From Pseudoduganella namucuonensis (GTDB lineage: Bacteria > Pseudomonadota > Gammaproteobacteria > Burkholderiales > Burkholderiaceae_D): 64,000 nucleotides of DNA. A model generated the notes under the pieces. It did no database searches. It was not told the origin of the DNA and saw nothing but the letters and a program-made list of their open reading frames with translations. Position numbers and translations under genes: made by a program. Positions 21,982-32,679 of the stretch are shown one piece after another; the stretch's first letter is position 1; each line of letters begins with the position of its first letter. Location: positions 124,001 through 188,000 of the forward strand of contig NZ_FPBO01000006.1 of the NCBI RefSeq assembly GCF_900116645.1, read 5' to 3'.

Positions 21982-24822
21982 TCAGGCGGCGGCGCTGGCC
22001 GGCGGATCGAGACTGGCGTCGTTGACGGCCATCTCGCCGATGGCCTGCGACAGCGCGCGCGCCACCACGCCCTCGGTGCGGAAGGCGCGGGCCTTGCCGT
22101 CGCGGAAGCGTTGCGCCAGCTCGTCGCCGGACAGCGAGAACGCCTCCTGGCGCGAACTGGTGGAGAAGATGTAGAGCGTGCGCAGCGGACTGATCCAGGC
22201 GAGCTTGACCTTGCGCACGCCGCCGTCGTCCTGGTCGAACTCGACCCAGGCGCCGCGCGACAGCGTGTCGACCTCGATGGCCGCGTCGTCGTCCAGCGGC
22301 GGCTCGGGCTCCGGCGCCTTGGCGGCGGCCTGCGCCTCCAGTTCCAGACGGCGCTCGGCGGCCTTGCGCGCCACCTCCATCGCGATCTCGACCTGGCGTT
22401 CCGGCGACACCTCCAGCGGCGCGCGCACGATGGAGGCGTGGCACTCGGCCAGTTCGGCGAAGAACTGCAGCCGGTCCGCGTCCTGCCACTTGATGATGTC
22501 CAGCCACTTGTTCAGCGTGGACAGCAGCTTGGGCAGCTTGCCGATCAGTTGCTTGCGCTCCTCGGCCGTGATCTTGGGCTTCACGCTCCAGATCAGGTCG
22601 TCCATGGTCTGGGTGGCGTTCTTGACGGCGCCCGGCTTTTCCTCGTCCACGCTGTAGGCCAGCGTCAGCACGGACACCCACTTGTTTTCCAGGAAAGCCT
22701 CCACCACCGCCACCACTTCGCCGGTGCCGATGCGCAGCGCCACGGCGTTGCGGGCGGACTTGCCGGCCTCGGCCATTTTTTCCTGCTTCAGCGCGGCCTT
22801 GATCGGTTCCGCGATGGCGGTCGCGGCGGCCGCCTCCTCGGCCTTGATCGAGGCCTCCAGTTCGTTGACCGCCTCGCTGAAGACGGACATCTCGTGATCG
22901 TGGTCGCGCCCCACGCGCTCGACGCTGCGCTGCATGGCCTGGAACATGGGATCGTCCGGGCTCTTGCGCTGCTCCCAGCCCATGCGCGACAGCAGGTCGA
23001 TCATGCGCCGCGCGGGGTGGGCGTCCTGGAAGAAGAAGTCCTTGTCCACCAGCGCGGCCTTCAGCACCGGGATCTGCAGGAAGCGGATCAGGTCGCGGAT
23101 TTCCTGGGGGATGTTCTGGTCGCGGAAGACGGTGTCGAAGATGGCCGACAACAGGTCGATGGTGCTTTCGTCGGCGCGCGTCAGGCTGCCCTGCGGGGCG
23201 TTCTTCTTGATGTTGGGCAGGTAGAAAACATTGGGGGCGGTGGCCGCCGCGCCGGGCTCGCCAGGAGCGGCGCCAGCGCCGGCGCCGGCCAGTCCGGCCG
23301 CGCCCGCCGCCGCGTTCAGCAGATTCAGCAATCCTTGCGCGCCGGCCGGGACGAAGCCGGTCGCCACGCCGGCGGTGAAACCGGCCGCCGGGCTCGCGCC
23401 GCCACCGGCGTGCGGCGAGGGAAAGCCTCCCGGCGTCCCCGATACGTGGTCCACGCCCGGCGCGGCGATAAAGCCGGGATAGGCGACAGCGCCCTGCCCC
23501 GCCATGCCCGCGCCGGCAAAGCCGCCCGCCGCGTGGCCGGACGAGGCCAACGTGCCGTTGACCACGCCTCCAGCCGGGATGCCGGCGGCACCGCCTATGG
23601 CGCCTGCCATAGGCATGCCATGCGCGCCGCCAACAGCGCCGCCCATCATGCCAGCCGCTCCGCCGACTGCGCCGCCAGCGGGCATGGCCGCCGCGGGAAC
23701 GAAGGAGCCGGGAACAAAGCCAGCGGGGACAAAGCCCGCCGGCGCCATCCCCGCGGGAGCCAGCGCGGCGGCGGCCATGGACGCGCCGGGGGCGCCGAAC
23801 ATCATCGCCGGCCCCGGCTGCTGCCCGACGGCGCCCGCCGGCATGGCGACCTGCTGGACCTGGGCCAGGTAATTCAATAACGGCTGCTTGGACGTGGTCT
23901 GCGCGGCGCGCTGCGCCACCTCGTTGCTGGCGCCGCCCTGGAAGCCCTGAGCCGGCCCCTGAGCCCAGGCGCCCGCCTTCAGGTTGGCGATGTCGGGCAG
24001 GTCCGGAATCATCAATTCCGGGTCCAGCGCGGGATCCTGCGCCACCGAGAAGAACTGGCGCAGCTGCTGGGCCAACTCGGCCTGCTGTTTGCGCTTGCGG
24101 GCCGGGTTGGCGCTGCTGGCGTCGTGGCTGTCCGCCTTGCGCGCCTTGTAGCTGTCCACCGATCCGGGTTGTTCCGCCTTGCGCTGCAAGGTCGCGTTCA
24201 ACTCGTCGAACATGGACGACAGCTGGATGAACAGGTCCGGCTTGAGCAGCGGCAGCAGCAGGTTGGCCGACTCCTCGTCCGCCGTGAACGCCAGCCAGGC
24301 TTGCTGCAGCGCGCCCAGGAACACCTCGGGACGGAAGGGATTCTGGTTCACGCGCAGGATATCGCGGTCCAGCAGGAAGGCCAGGCGCACGTTCAGCGTG
24401 GCCAGCGCATCCGAATACAGCACCTCGAACGGCTTGGCGAGGCTGCCCAGCGTGACCTTGCTGTCCATTTCCTCGAACGGCACCAGCGACAGGCCCTGCT
24501 CCGCCACGCGCGGCTTGGCCTTTTGTCCGGGCGCCAGTTCGGCGATTTCGCGCCGCAGCGCGCGCTCGATTTCCTTGGTCAGCAGGCTCAGATAACCGTA
24601 ATGGTTGGTGCGCAGCAGGTTGCCCGCGCGGATGCGCGCCTGGATCTCGCGCACATCCCCCTCCAGGTCGCCATCGGCCAGCGCGGAGACGATGCGGTTG
24701 GAAAAGTCCAGGAACTGGTCGCTGACATGCTTGTTGACGATCTCGATCAGATTCTCCAGCAGCGCATGCCGCGGCGTGACCGCTTTTTTGGGCGCTACGG
24801 AAGTTGTCGGATGTGAAAGCAT
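21982..24822 (-). CDS. DUF1631 family protein
   Basis: Large cytoplasmic protein (946 residues, no signal peptide or membrane segment) of the DUF1631 family, whose members are common in beta- and gammaproteobacteria. Older annotations often call them thymidine phosphorylase without clear basis. The N-terminal part (about 15-300) and C-terminal part (about 530-940) are ordinary mixed sequence. Between about 340 and 510 lies a low-complexity insert of Gly, Ala, Pro, Met and Val, with near-repeats such as PAGFVP and GGAVGGAAGM. The C-terminal region around VEFDQDDGGVRKVKLAWISPL resembles the PilZ-like end of this family. Function is unknown. A long overlapping frame on the same strand is a shadow. 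Confidence 0.75.
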   Translation of the reverse strand: MLSHPTTSVAPKKAVTPRHALLENLIEIVNKHVSDQFLDFSNRIVSALADGDLEGDVREIQARIRAGNLLRTNHYGYLSLLTKEIERALRREIAELAPGQKAKPRVAEQGLSLVPFEEMDSKVTLGSLAKPFEVLYSDALATLNVRLAFLLDRDILRVNQNPFRPEVFLGALQQAWLAFTADEESANLLLPLLKPDLFIQLSSMFDELNATLQRKAEQPGSVDSYKARKADSHDASSANPARKRKQQAELAQQLRQFFSVAQDPALDPELMIPDLPDIANLKAGAWAQGPAQGFQGGASNEVAQRAAQTTSKQPLLNYLAQVQQVAMPAGAVGQQPGPAMMFGAPGASMAAAALAPAGMAPAGFVPAGFVPGSFVPAAAMPAGGAVGGAAGMMGGAVGGAHGMPMAGAIGGAAGIPAGGVVNGTLASSGHAAGGFAGAGMAGQGAVAYPGFIAAPGVDHVSGTPGGFPSPHAGGGASPAAGFTAGVATGFVPAGAQGLLNLLNAAAGAAGLAGAGAGAAPGEPGAAATAPNVFYLPNIKKNAPQGSLTRADESTIDLLSAIFDTVFRDQNIPQEIRDLIRFLQIPVLKAALVDKDFFFQDAHPARRMIDLLSRMGWEQRKSPDDPMFQAMQRSVERVGRDHDHEMSVFSEAVNELEASIKAEEAAAATAIAEPIKAALKQEKMAEAGKSARNAVALRIGTGEVVAVVEAFLENKWVSVLTLAYSVDEEKPGAVKNATQTMDDLIWSVKPKITAEERKQLIGKLPKLLSTLNKWLDIIKWQDADRLQFFAELAECHASIVRAPLEVSPERQVEIAMEVARKAAERRLELEAQAAAKAPEPEPPLDDDAAIEVDTLSRGAWVEFDQDDGGVRKVKLAWISPLRTLYIFSTSSRQEAFSLSGDELAQRFRDGKARAFRTEGVVARALSQAIGEMAVNDASLDPPASAAA

Positions 24823-24949
24823 GGTCTAACCTGATTGGATGTGGGCAGCCGCGATACCACATTCTTGCACATTATTGCCACAAGGCAATAGCCCACGGGA
24901 AACAATTAGCGATTTTTTTTGCGGCAAGCGGGTTCCAGGAGGAATGGAA

Positions 24950-25186
24950 ATGAAATCCAGGCAGAAAGGCCAGAAGCAAGGCTATCAGGATAACACCAAC
25001 CAGGGCGTGAGCCAGGCGGACAGCGGAAGCAGACAGTCCGGCGCCAAGGGATCGGCATCGGTGGGGCGTCAGGAAGCCCAGGGTGGCGCGGTGGACCGCA
25101 ACGAGGAAAGCCGGCGTTCGCGCAGCGCGGACAAACGGGTGGAAACCGGCCGCACCGGCAACCGGAGTGGTTCGCGCGGCCGCTGA
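24950..25186 (+). CDS. Small highly charged hypothetical protein
   Basis: A 78-residue hydrophilic protein rich in Gly, Ser, Arg, Lys, Gln and Glu, with no hydrophobic core, so probably disordered. The start is decided by a strong AGGAGG seven bases before ATG 24950. The longer frame from 24839 lacks a ribosome site. It has no recognised domain. The composition (SGSRQSG, GRTGNRSGSRGR tail) recalls small stress- or nucleic-acid-associated proteins but that is only a resemblance. It is divergent from the DUF1631 gene and convergent with the ClpP-like gene. Confidence 0.55.
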   Translation: MKSRQKGQKQGYQDNTNQGVSQADSGSRQSGAKGSASVGRQEAQGGAVDRNEESRRSRSADKRVETGRTGNRSGSRGR

Positions 25187-25216
25187 GTTCACGCCAGCGG
25201 GCCGCCGCGCGCCGCG

Positions 25217-25774
25217 CTATATATTGGTGACGCGCCGCCCTTTGGGCGGCATGAAGTCCGCCACCTTGTGCACCATCTTCACGGCCGCCGCCTGCGCGGC
25301 CGTCAGGTGCAGGTCCGAATAAGCGTGGACTTGCCAATGCTCCTCGCTGAACTCCACGTGGTTGCGCAGGATCTCCTCGGTCCGCGCGTCGTCCGCCTGC
25401 AGGCCCTCGACGATGATGCGCAGCGCTTCCGGCCGGGCGCCGGACGGCGCGCTGGCGTGCGAGCGATGCACCATGAAACGCGCGGTGCTGCTGGCGTAGC
25501 GTTTCTGGCCGGACAGGAACAGGATCACCGCGATGGACGCCACCGCGCCCGCGTTATACATGTGGAAACGGACCGGCAGCTTGCTCAGGTAGTTATATAA
25601 GCAGATGCCGTCGCTGACATAGCCGCCGTTTGACTGGATCAGGATATGCGCGTCGGTGATCATGTCCTCGGTCATGTCGGCGACGGCATCGAAAACCCGA
25701 TGCACCATATCGCTGTTGACATCACCGGACAGGGTAAACCACGCGTGGCCCTGTAATTTGTCCTGCTCATCCAT
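25217..25774 (-). CDS. ClpP-like serine protease, stand-alone
   Basis: ClpP/crotonase-fold peptidase of 185 residues. The catalytic Ser80 is in GAVASIAVILF and His103 in FMVHRSH, and the substrate-strand segment ILIQSNGGYVSDG is present. The sequence is diverged from housekeeping ClpP (GAVASIAV instead of GMAASMGA), and no clpX or clpA is adjacent, so it is an accessory paralogue. The start ATG 25774 has GAGG seven bases upstream. An ATG at 25789 is less well placed. It may work alone or join ClpP rings. The aspartate of the triad is not obvious (Asp154 is a candidate). Confidence 0.75.
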   Translation of the reverse strand: MDEQDKLQGHAWFTLSGDVNSDMVHRVFDAVADMTEDMITDAHILIQSNGGYVSDGICLYNYLSKLPVRFHMYNAGAVASIAVILFLSGQKRYASSTARFMVHRSHASAPSGARPEALRIIVEGLQADDARTEEILRNHVEFSEEHWQVHAYSDLHLTAAQAAAVKMVHKVADFMPPKGRRVTNI

Positions 25775-25998
25775 GGTTTTTCCTCGCAAGTTGATGTCCA
25801 GATTCTAACAAATCGCGGGTGTGAAAGTCCTGAGCGAGGCATTCGTGCGCGTGGCAACGCGGCCAACCGTTGGCCTTCCTCCATCACAAAAAACCACAAT
25901 TCGCCCTCCGCCCCTTTGCAATCGCGGCATGTTGTTAGTGCGAACTAAAAACTCGTCTACAGTTATACCACCGCCCTCGTGGCGGCGACAAGGATCCG

Positions 25999-26360
25999 GG
26001 AACCGACTCGGCCACCGCCCAGGTTCTGACGCGAAAGAACACCAGCCCTTCACTCACCACCGAATTGACCTGGGCCTTCCTGAAGATGAAGGTCAACGAC
26101 GAGGTCAATGTCCGCATCGGCAGGGTGGTGATTCCCGCCTTCCTGATTTCGGATTACCAGAATGTCGGCTACGCCAACACCATGATGCGGCCGCCGATCG
26201 AAATCTACGGCCGCTTCCCTCTCGAGGGAGCCAATGGCGCCGACTTTAATTACCAGCATGCTTTCGGCAACACCAACTCGTGCCGGTGGGCGCTGGGCCG
26301 CCCACCGGTATTAAGGATGCGGTTACTGTGGTCGGTGCCTCCCTCTATTTCGTCTTTTAA
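25999..26360 (+). pseudogene. Remnant of an outer-membrane porin gene
   Basis: Two coding fragments in different frames. The first (about 25999-26280) reads ELTWAFLKMKVNDEVNVRIG, RVVIPAFLISDYQNVGYANT and on to NYQHAFGNTN, a pattern seen in porin-like proteins next to phosphate-binding-protein genes. The second, in another frame, reads TGIKDAVTVVGASLYFVF and stops at 26358, with the terminal aromatic typical of a beta-barrel end. The N-terminal signal region and the middle of the barrel are missing. The gene has therefore lost its start and suffered an internal deletion with frameshift. A strong ribosome site for the next gene overlaps its stop. Confidence 0.65.
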
Positions 26361-26370
26361 GGAGGCCGGC

Positions 26371-26778
26371 ATGACAAATAAAATGACCTCGATGGTTTTG
26401 TGCGCCCTGCTGGCGGCCGCTTTGCCGGCCTCCGCTGAAACCGTGGTAATCGTCAATCCCAAGAATCCGGCCACCCACATGTTTTCGGAACAGGCGGCCC
26501 AATTCCTCCTCGGAAAATCGACGATGTTTACGCAGATAGACCAGGCCGAAGGTTCGGCCGTCCGCCAGGATTTCTATCGCAAGGTTGCGAATATGGAGGA
26601 GGCCCGGGTTAAAGCGATCTAGACCAAGCTGGTATTTACCGGGAAGGCCACTCCACCCATGGAATACAAATCCAACGCCGAAATCAAAAAGGCCGTGGCT
26701 GACGATCCCAAGGCGATAGGTTATATTGACAAGTCGGCGGTGGATGATACGGTCAAGGTTATTCTGACATTGCCGTAA
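26371..26778 (+). pseudogene. Phosphate-binding-like periplasmic protein, interrupted by an amber codon
   Basis: A signal peptide (ends ALPASA) is followed by a short PstS-like substrate-binding fold: VVIVNPKNPATHMFSEQAAQ, a FYRKVANMEEARVKAI segment, then TAG at 26620-26622. Reading through gives TKLVFTGKATPPMEYKSN and ends IGYIDKSAVDDTVKVI. The expected residue at the stop is tryptophan in a conserved KAIW/SKLVFTG context, so one G-to-A change (TGG to TAG) explains it. The full frame would be 135 residues, normal for this small family. AAGGAGG lies five bases before the ATG. The truncated 83-residue product would lack half the fold. Confidence 0.8.
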
Positions 26779-26787
26779 CCGTGGAAC

Positions 26788-26822
26788 ACGCTGCGGCGTA
26801 GCCGATACGCCGCAGCGTTTTA
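26788..26822 (+). terminator. Rho-independent terminator
   Basis: Perfect 13-base stem (ACGCTGCGGCGTA and its complement) with a five-base loop GCCGA, followed by TTTTAT. It lies ten bases after the stop of the broken phosphate-binding-like gene. Confidence 0.85.
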
Positions 26823-27250
26823 TATTCCAGCCCCCTGCCCGCACGCCTCTCTTCCCCTTAGTACTCTGTCACCTCCACCATGGCTTGCCGCCCCCCTTTT
26901 TGGCGTTCCGACGTCCAAATCACGCTAGTTTTTAGCATGATCATGCCCGAACTGAGCATAAACCCGACGTTTTGGCCATAAACGTCAATCGGACGGCGGC
27001 CAATAGGCCAAGCAATGCAGGCGTGAATCAGCCATTGAACCGAGCAAAAGAACGCAATTCGACGGCCATGACGGCGCTGCAAAGCCAGGTCAACGAGATA
27101 AAAATGCGGCGCTGTTCATTGATGGCGGAGGATTATTATCCTGTGGTCCAGTGCACAGGGACGCCAGGTTTTCCACGCCACCACCAGGCAGACCGGAAAT
27201 ATCCTTCCCCGGACAAGTTTCAGCTTCGACATTTCCCGCCGCAGACCCTC

Positions 27251-27318
27251 GTTGTCCCCGCGCAGGCGGGGAGCCAAGTTGGCATGCAAACTTGGATTCC
27301 CGCCTGCGCGGGAATGAC
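27251..27318. repeat. Long palindromic REP-like element
   Basis: Inverted repeat with roughly 30-base arms. The outer parts are GTTGTCCCCGCGCAGGCGGG and, on the other side, CCCGCCTGCGCGGGAATGAC, and the inner arms CCAAGTT/AACTTGG enclose GGCATGCA. It resembles the dispersed GTCATTCCCGCGCAGGCGGGA repeats found in many proteobacteria. It lies in a gene-free stretch (26830-27760) that otherwise holds the two other repeats listed here and no credible gene. Confidence 0.75.
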
Positions 27319-27320
27319 TC

Positions 27321-27518
27321 TGACTTAACGGCATTAAGGGAATTCTGTTAAGTCAGCGTCATTCCACATCGGCGAATTGAAATCATCGCTGCCTGCTTGG
27401 TGACTACGTGACCCCGTTCCGCTCGTTCCGCAGGCATGGAGCGGTGCTCCATGAATTCCCTGCTATACTCTGCGCGGGACGACTTGATAACGACTTCGGC
27501 CGCTTGACTTAACGGCAT
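27321..27518. repeat. 14-bp direct repeats TGACTTAACGGCAT bounding a 27.4-kb palindromic repeat
   Basis: TGACTTAACGGCAT occurs at 27321-27334 and again at 27505-27518. An inverted copy of its first nine bases (GTTAAGTCA) is at 27347-27355. The segment between them contains the element at 27412-27483. The arrangement could be left by insertion of a small mobile sequence or by slippage. Confidence 0.55.
27412..27483. repeat. Dispersed palindromic repeat, copy A
   Basis: Shares a framework with 47926-48000: CCCCGTTCCG, TCGTTYCGCAGG, an eight-base hairpin with a three-base loop, CCCTGCT and CTGCGCGGGA-CGAC. In this copy the hairpin is CATGGAGC-GGT-GCTCCATG. The other copy has different stem bases but keeps full pairing. 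Confidence 0.75.
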
Positions 27519-27765
27519 ACGGCATTACCCATTTCAAACTAGCTTTCGCCGGCCGCCGCCATTGCGCAATCCTTTGAGTATTTTCATCACGGATATACGG
27601 GAAATACTCACGCCGCTTCACAGCACAATATAAGCTCTTGATTCACACATACAATTGCCAGCCAAAATCATTTCGCGGCAGCCCTTTCGCGAGGCGTCCC
27701 GGGGGCGCCGCCTTGCCCCGGCAAGATTGACATTCTCGCCCGTCTGGCATATATTCCTCAGTCTT

Positions 27766-27968
27766 GATCGGGAGAGGGCAACCCAGCGTTGCCGCCGAAG
27801 GGGCACTACCCAAAAACTCTCAGGCAAAAGGACCGGTCAAGGGCCAGCAGCGCGAAGTCGCGGCTGGGTCAAACTCTGGAGAGCGGCCGCGGCGAATACG
27901 CCGGCGGCCCACCGAAGGGGCGTGCGGACCTCATCCGCTATCTCTCAGGTACCAAGGACAGAGGGGTC
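27766..27968 (+). promoter_or_regulatory. Tandem glycine riboswitch (gcvT leader)
   Basis: Two glycine aptamers in series just upstream of gcvT. Aptamer 1 (about 27766-27872) has GGGAGAGGGCAA, CCGCCGAAGGGGCA and ACTCTCAGGCAAAAGGACCG. Aptamer 2 (about 27874-27963) has TCTGGAGAGCGG, CACCGAAGGGGC and CTCTCAGGTACCAAGGACAG. These are the conserved cores of the family, which switches on the glycine cleavage operon when glycine is plentiful. The distance to the gcvT start is about 60 bases. No T-rich intrinsic terminator is evident in the linker, so control may act at translation. This is inferred. Confidence 0.93.
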
Positions 27969-28025
27969 CGCGTTGCATTGTGCTGTGCATTCTGCTTCTG
28001 TTAACCCCTTTTTCTGGACGGCCCC

Positions 28026-29147
28026 ATGACGCTCAAAGCGACCCCACTCAATAACGCCCACCGCGCCCTCGGCGCCCGCATGGTCGATTTCGGCGGTTGG
28101 GACATGCCCGTCAACTACGGCTCCCAAATCGAGGAACACAACGCCGTGCGCACCGACGCCGGCATGTTCGACGTGGCCCACATGTGCGTGGTCGATATCA
28201 AGGGCGCCAACGTGCGCGCCTTCCTGCGCGGCCTGCTGGCCAACAATGTGGACAAACTGCAAACGAGCGGCAAGGCCCTCTACTCCTGCATGCTGAATCC
28301 GCAAGGTTTCGTCATCGACGACCTGATCGTCTATTTCATTAGCGAAGACTGGTTCCGCCTGGTGGTCAACGCCGGCACCGCCGAAAAAGACGTGGCCTGG
28401 ATGCAGGCGCAAAACGAGGCGACCAACAGCGGCCTGGCCATCACCCAGCGCCGCGACGGGGCCGACGCGATGGCGCTGATCGCCGTGCAAGGCCCGAACG
28501 CCCGCGCCAAGGTCTGGGAAGTGATCCCCGGCACGCAGGCGGCCACCGCCGAGATGAAGCCGTTCAACGTCGCCTTCGTGAAAGACACCCCGTTCGGCGA
28601 GGCCATGGTGGCCCGCACCGGCTACACCGGCGAAGACGGCTTCGAGATCGGCGTCGCCGCCGGGCAGGCCGAGGCGCTGTGGAACGCGCTGAACGCGGCC
28701 GGCGTGAAACCGGCCGGCCTGGGCGCGCGCGACACGCTGCGCCTGGAAGCCGGCATGAACCTGTACGGCCAGGACATGGACGAAACCGTCAACCCGCTGG
28801 ACGCGGGCCTGGCCTGGACCATCGACTTGGTGAGCGAGCGCGACTTCATCGGCAAGGCCGCCCTCCAGAAAATGGGCCAGAACGCCCAGTTCGTGGGCCT
28901 GATCCTGCGCGAAAAAGGCGGCGTGCTGCGCGCGCACCAGAAAGTCATCGTGGCCGGCAGCGAGCAGGCCGGCGAGATCACCAGCGGCACCTTCAGCCCG
29001 ACCATGCAGCAAGCCATCGCCCTGGCGCGCGTGCCGAACGGCGTGCAAGTCGGCGACACCGTGCACGTGGAAATCCGCGACAAGAAGCTGGCCGCCACGG
29101 TCGTGAAGCTGCCGTTCGTCCGCAACGGTAAAATCCTGGTTGCCTGA
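28026..29147 (+). CDS. gcvT: Aminomethyltransferase, glycine cleavage T protein
   Basis: Transfers the methylene group from the lipoyl-bound aminomethyl intermediate on GcvH to tetrahydrofolate, releasing ammonia. The 373 residues match the family: [20 protein letters not shown] near the N-terminus, NVDKL and [14 protein letters not shown] in the folate-binding domain, [12 protein letters not shown], and [18 protein letters not shown]. It is the first gene of gcvT-gcvH-gcvP, directly under the tandem glycine riboswitch. The gap of 39 bases to gcvH suggests one transcript. Confidence 0.96.
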   Translation: MTLKATPLNNAHRALGARMVDFGGWDMPVNYGSQIEEHNAVRTDAGMFDVAHMCVVDIKGANVRAFLRGLLANNVDKLQTSGKALYSCMLNPQGFVIDDLIVYFISEDWFRLVVNAGTAEKDVAWMQAQNEATNSGLAITQRRDGADAMALIAVQGPNARAKVWEVIPGTQAATAEMKPFNVAFVKDTPFGEAMVARTGYTGEDGFEIGVAAGQAEALWNALNAAGVKPAGLGARDTLRLEAGMNLYGQDMDETVNPLDAGLAWTIDLVSERDFIGKAALQKMGQNAQFVGLILREKGGVLRAHQKVIVAGSEQAGEITSGTFSPTMQQAIALARVPNGVQVGDTVHVEIRDKKLAATVVKLPFVRNGKILVA

Positions 29148-29186
29148 CCCGAATTCAACTAACAATAATCCCAACTGGAGCTACAC

Positions 29187-29567
29187 ATGAATATTCCCGC
29201 AGATCTGAAGTACACCGAGTCCCACGAGTGGGTGCGCCTGGAAGCCGACGGCACCATCACGGTCGGCATCACCGAGTTCGCGCAGGACGCGCTGGGCGAT
29301 ATCGTCTTCGTCGAGCTGCCTAAGGTCGGCACCAGCTACACCGCCGGCGACGACGCCGCCGTGGTGGAATCGGTGAAGGCCGCTTCGGACATCTACGCTC
29401 CGCTGTCGGGCGAAGTGACCGCCGTGAACGAGGCCGTGACCGACGCGCCCGAATCGATCAACGCCGACGCCTACGCGGCATGGCTGTTCAAGATCAAGCC
29501 GACCGACGTTTCCGCCCTGGACAGCCTGCTGGACGCGGCCGCCTACGGCAAGACCACCGAAGGCTAA
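29187..29567 (+). CDS. gcvH: Glycine cleavage system H protein
   Basis: Small lipoyl carrier that shuttles the aminomethyl group between GcvP, GcvT and the L protein. The 126-residue length is normal. The lipoylated lysine is Lys64 in [23 protein letters not shown] lies before the start. It is the second gene of the operon. About 145 bases separate it from gcvP, including a GGGTCTGACCCC hairpin repeat. Confidence 0.97.
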   Translation: MNIPADLKYTESHEWVRLEADGTITVGITEFAQDALGDIVFVELPKVGTSYTAGDDAAVVESVKAASDIYAPLSGEVTAVNEAVTDAPESINADAYAAWLFKIKPTDVSALDSLLDAAAYGKTTEG

Positions 29568-29629
29568 TTCGTCTGTTTGGGGGCCGGCACCGCGTTGGCC
29601 CTATTCCAGCAAAACCAGATGCAACCCCT

Positions 29630-29677
29630 GGGGTCGGACCCCACGGGTCTGACCCCGGCAGTTGCCAGTGGTTTCGG
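29630..29677. repeat. GGGTCTGACCCC hairpin repeat, copy between gcvH and gcvP
   Basis: GGGGTCGGACCCCACGGGTC forms an imperfect hairpin with the TGACCCC that follows, and then comes GGCAGTTGCCAGTGG. The second copy is at 32621 just after gcvP. The two copies are direct repeats and flank gcvP exactly. Such 12-base palindromes recur in betaproteobacterial intergenic regions. Confidence 0.7.
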
Positions 29678-29713
29678 ACGCATCCCAGATTCCTCTCTGC
29701 CCTACCCGCCATC

Positions 29714-32605
<2,892 letters not shown>

Positions 32606-32620
32606 GCCGCGGCAAAGTCC

Positions 32621-32670
32621 GGGGTCAGACCCATCGGGTCTGACCCCGGCAGTTGCCAGTGGTTTTCGGC
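32621..32670. repeat. GGGTCTGACCCC hairpin repeat, copy after gcvP
   Basis: Perfect 12-base arms GGGGTCAGACCC and GGGTCTGACCCC around ATC, then GGCAGTTGCCAGTGGTTTTC. It starts 16 bases after the gcvP stop and could act as the terminator for gcvTHP or for the convergent gene ending at 32680. It is a direct repeat of the copy at 29630. Confidence 0.75.
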
Positions 32671-32679
32671 GCAAAGCCC

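Noticed and set aside
26065..26622. 185-codon frame joining porin sequence to the phosphate-binding-like protein
   Set aside because: The join is an accident of the porin deletion. The ribosome site and signal peptide place the real second start at 26371.
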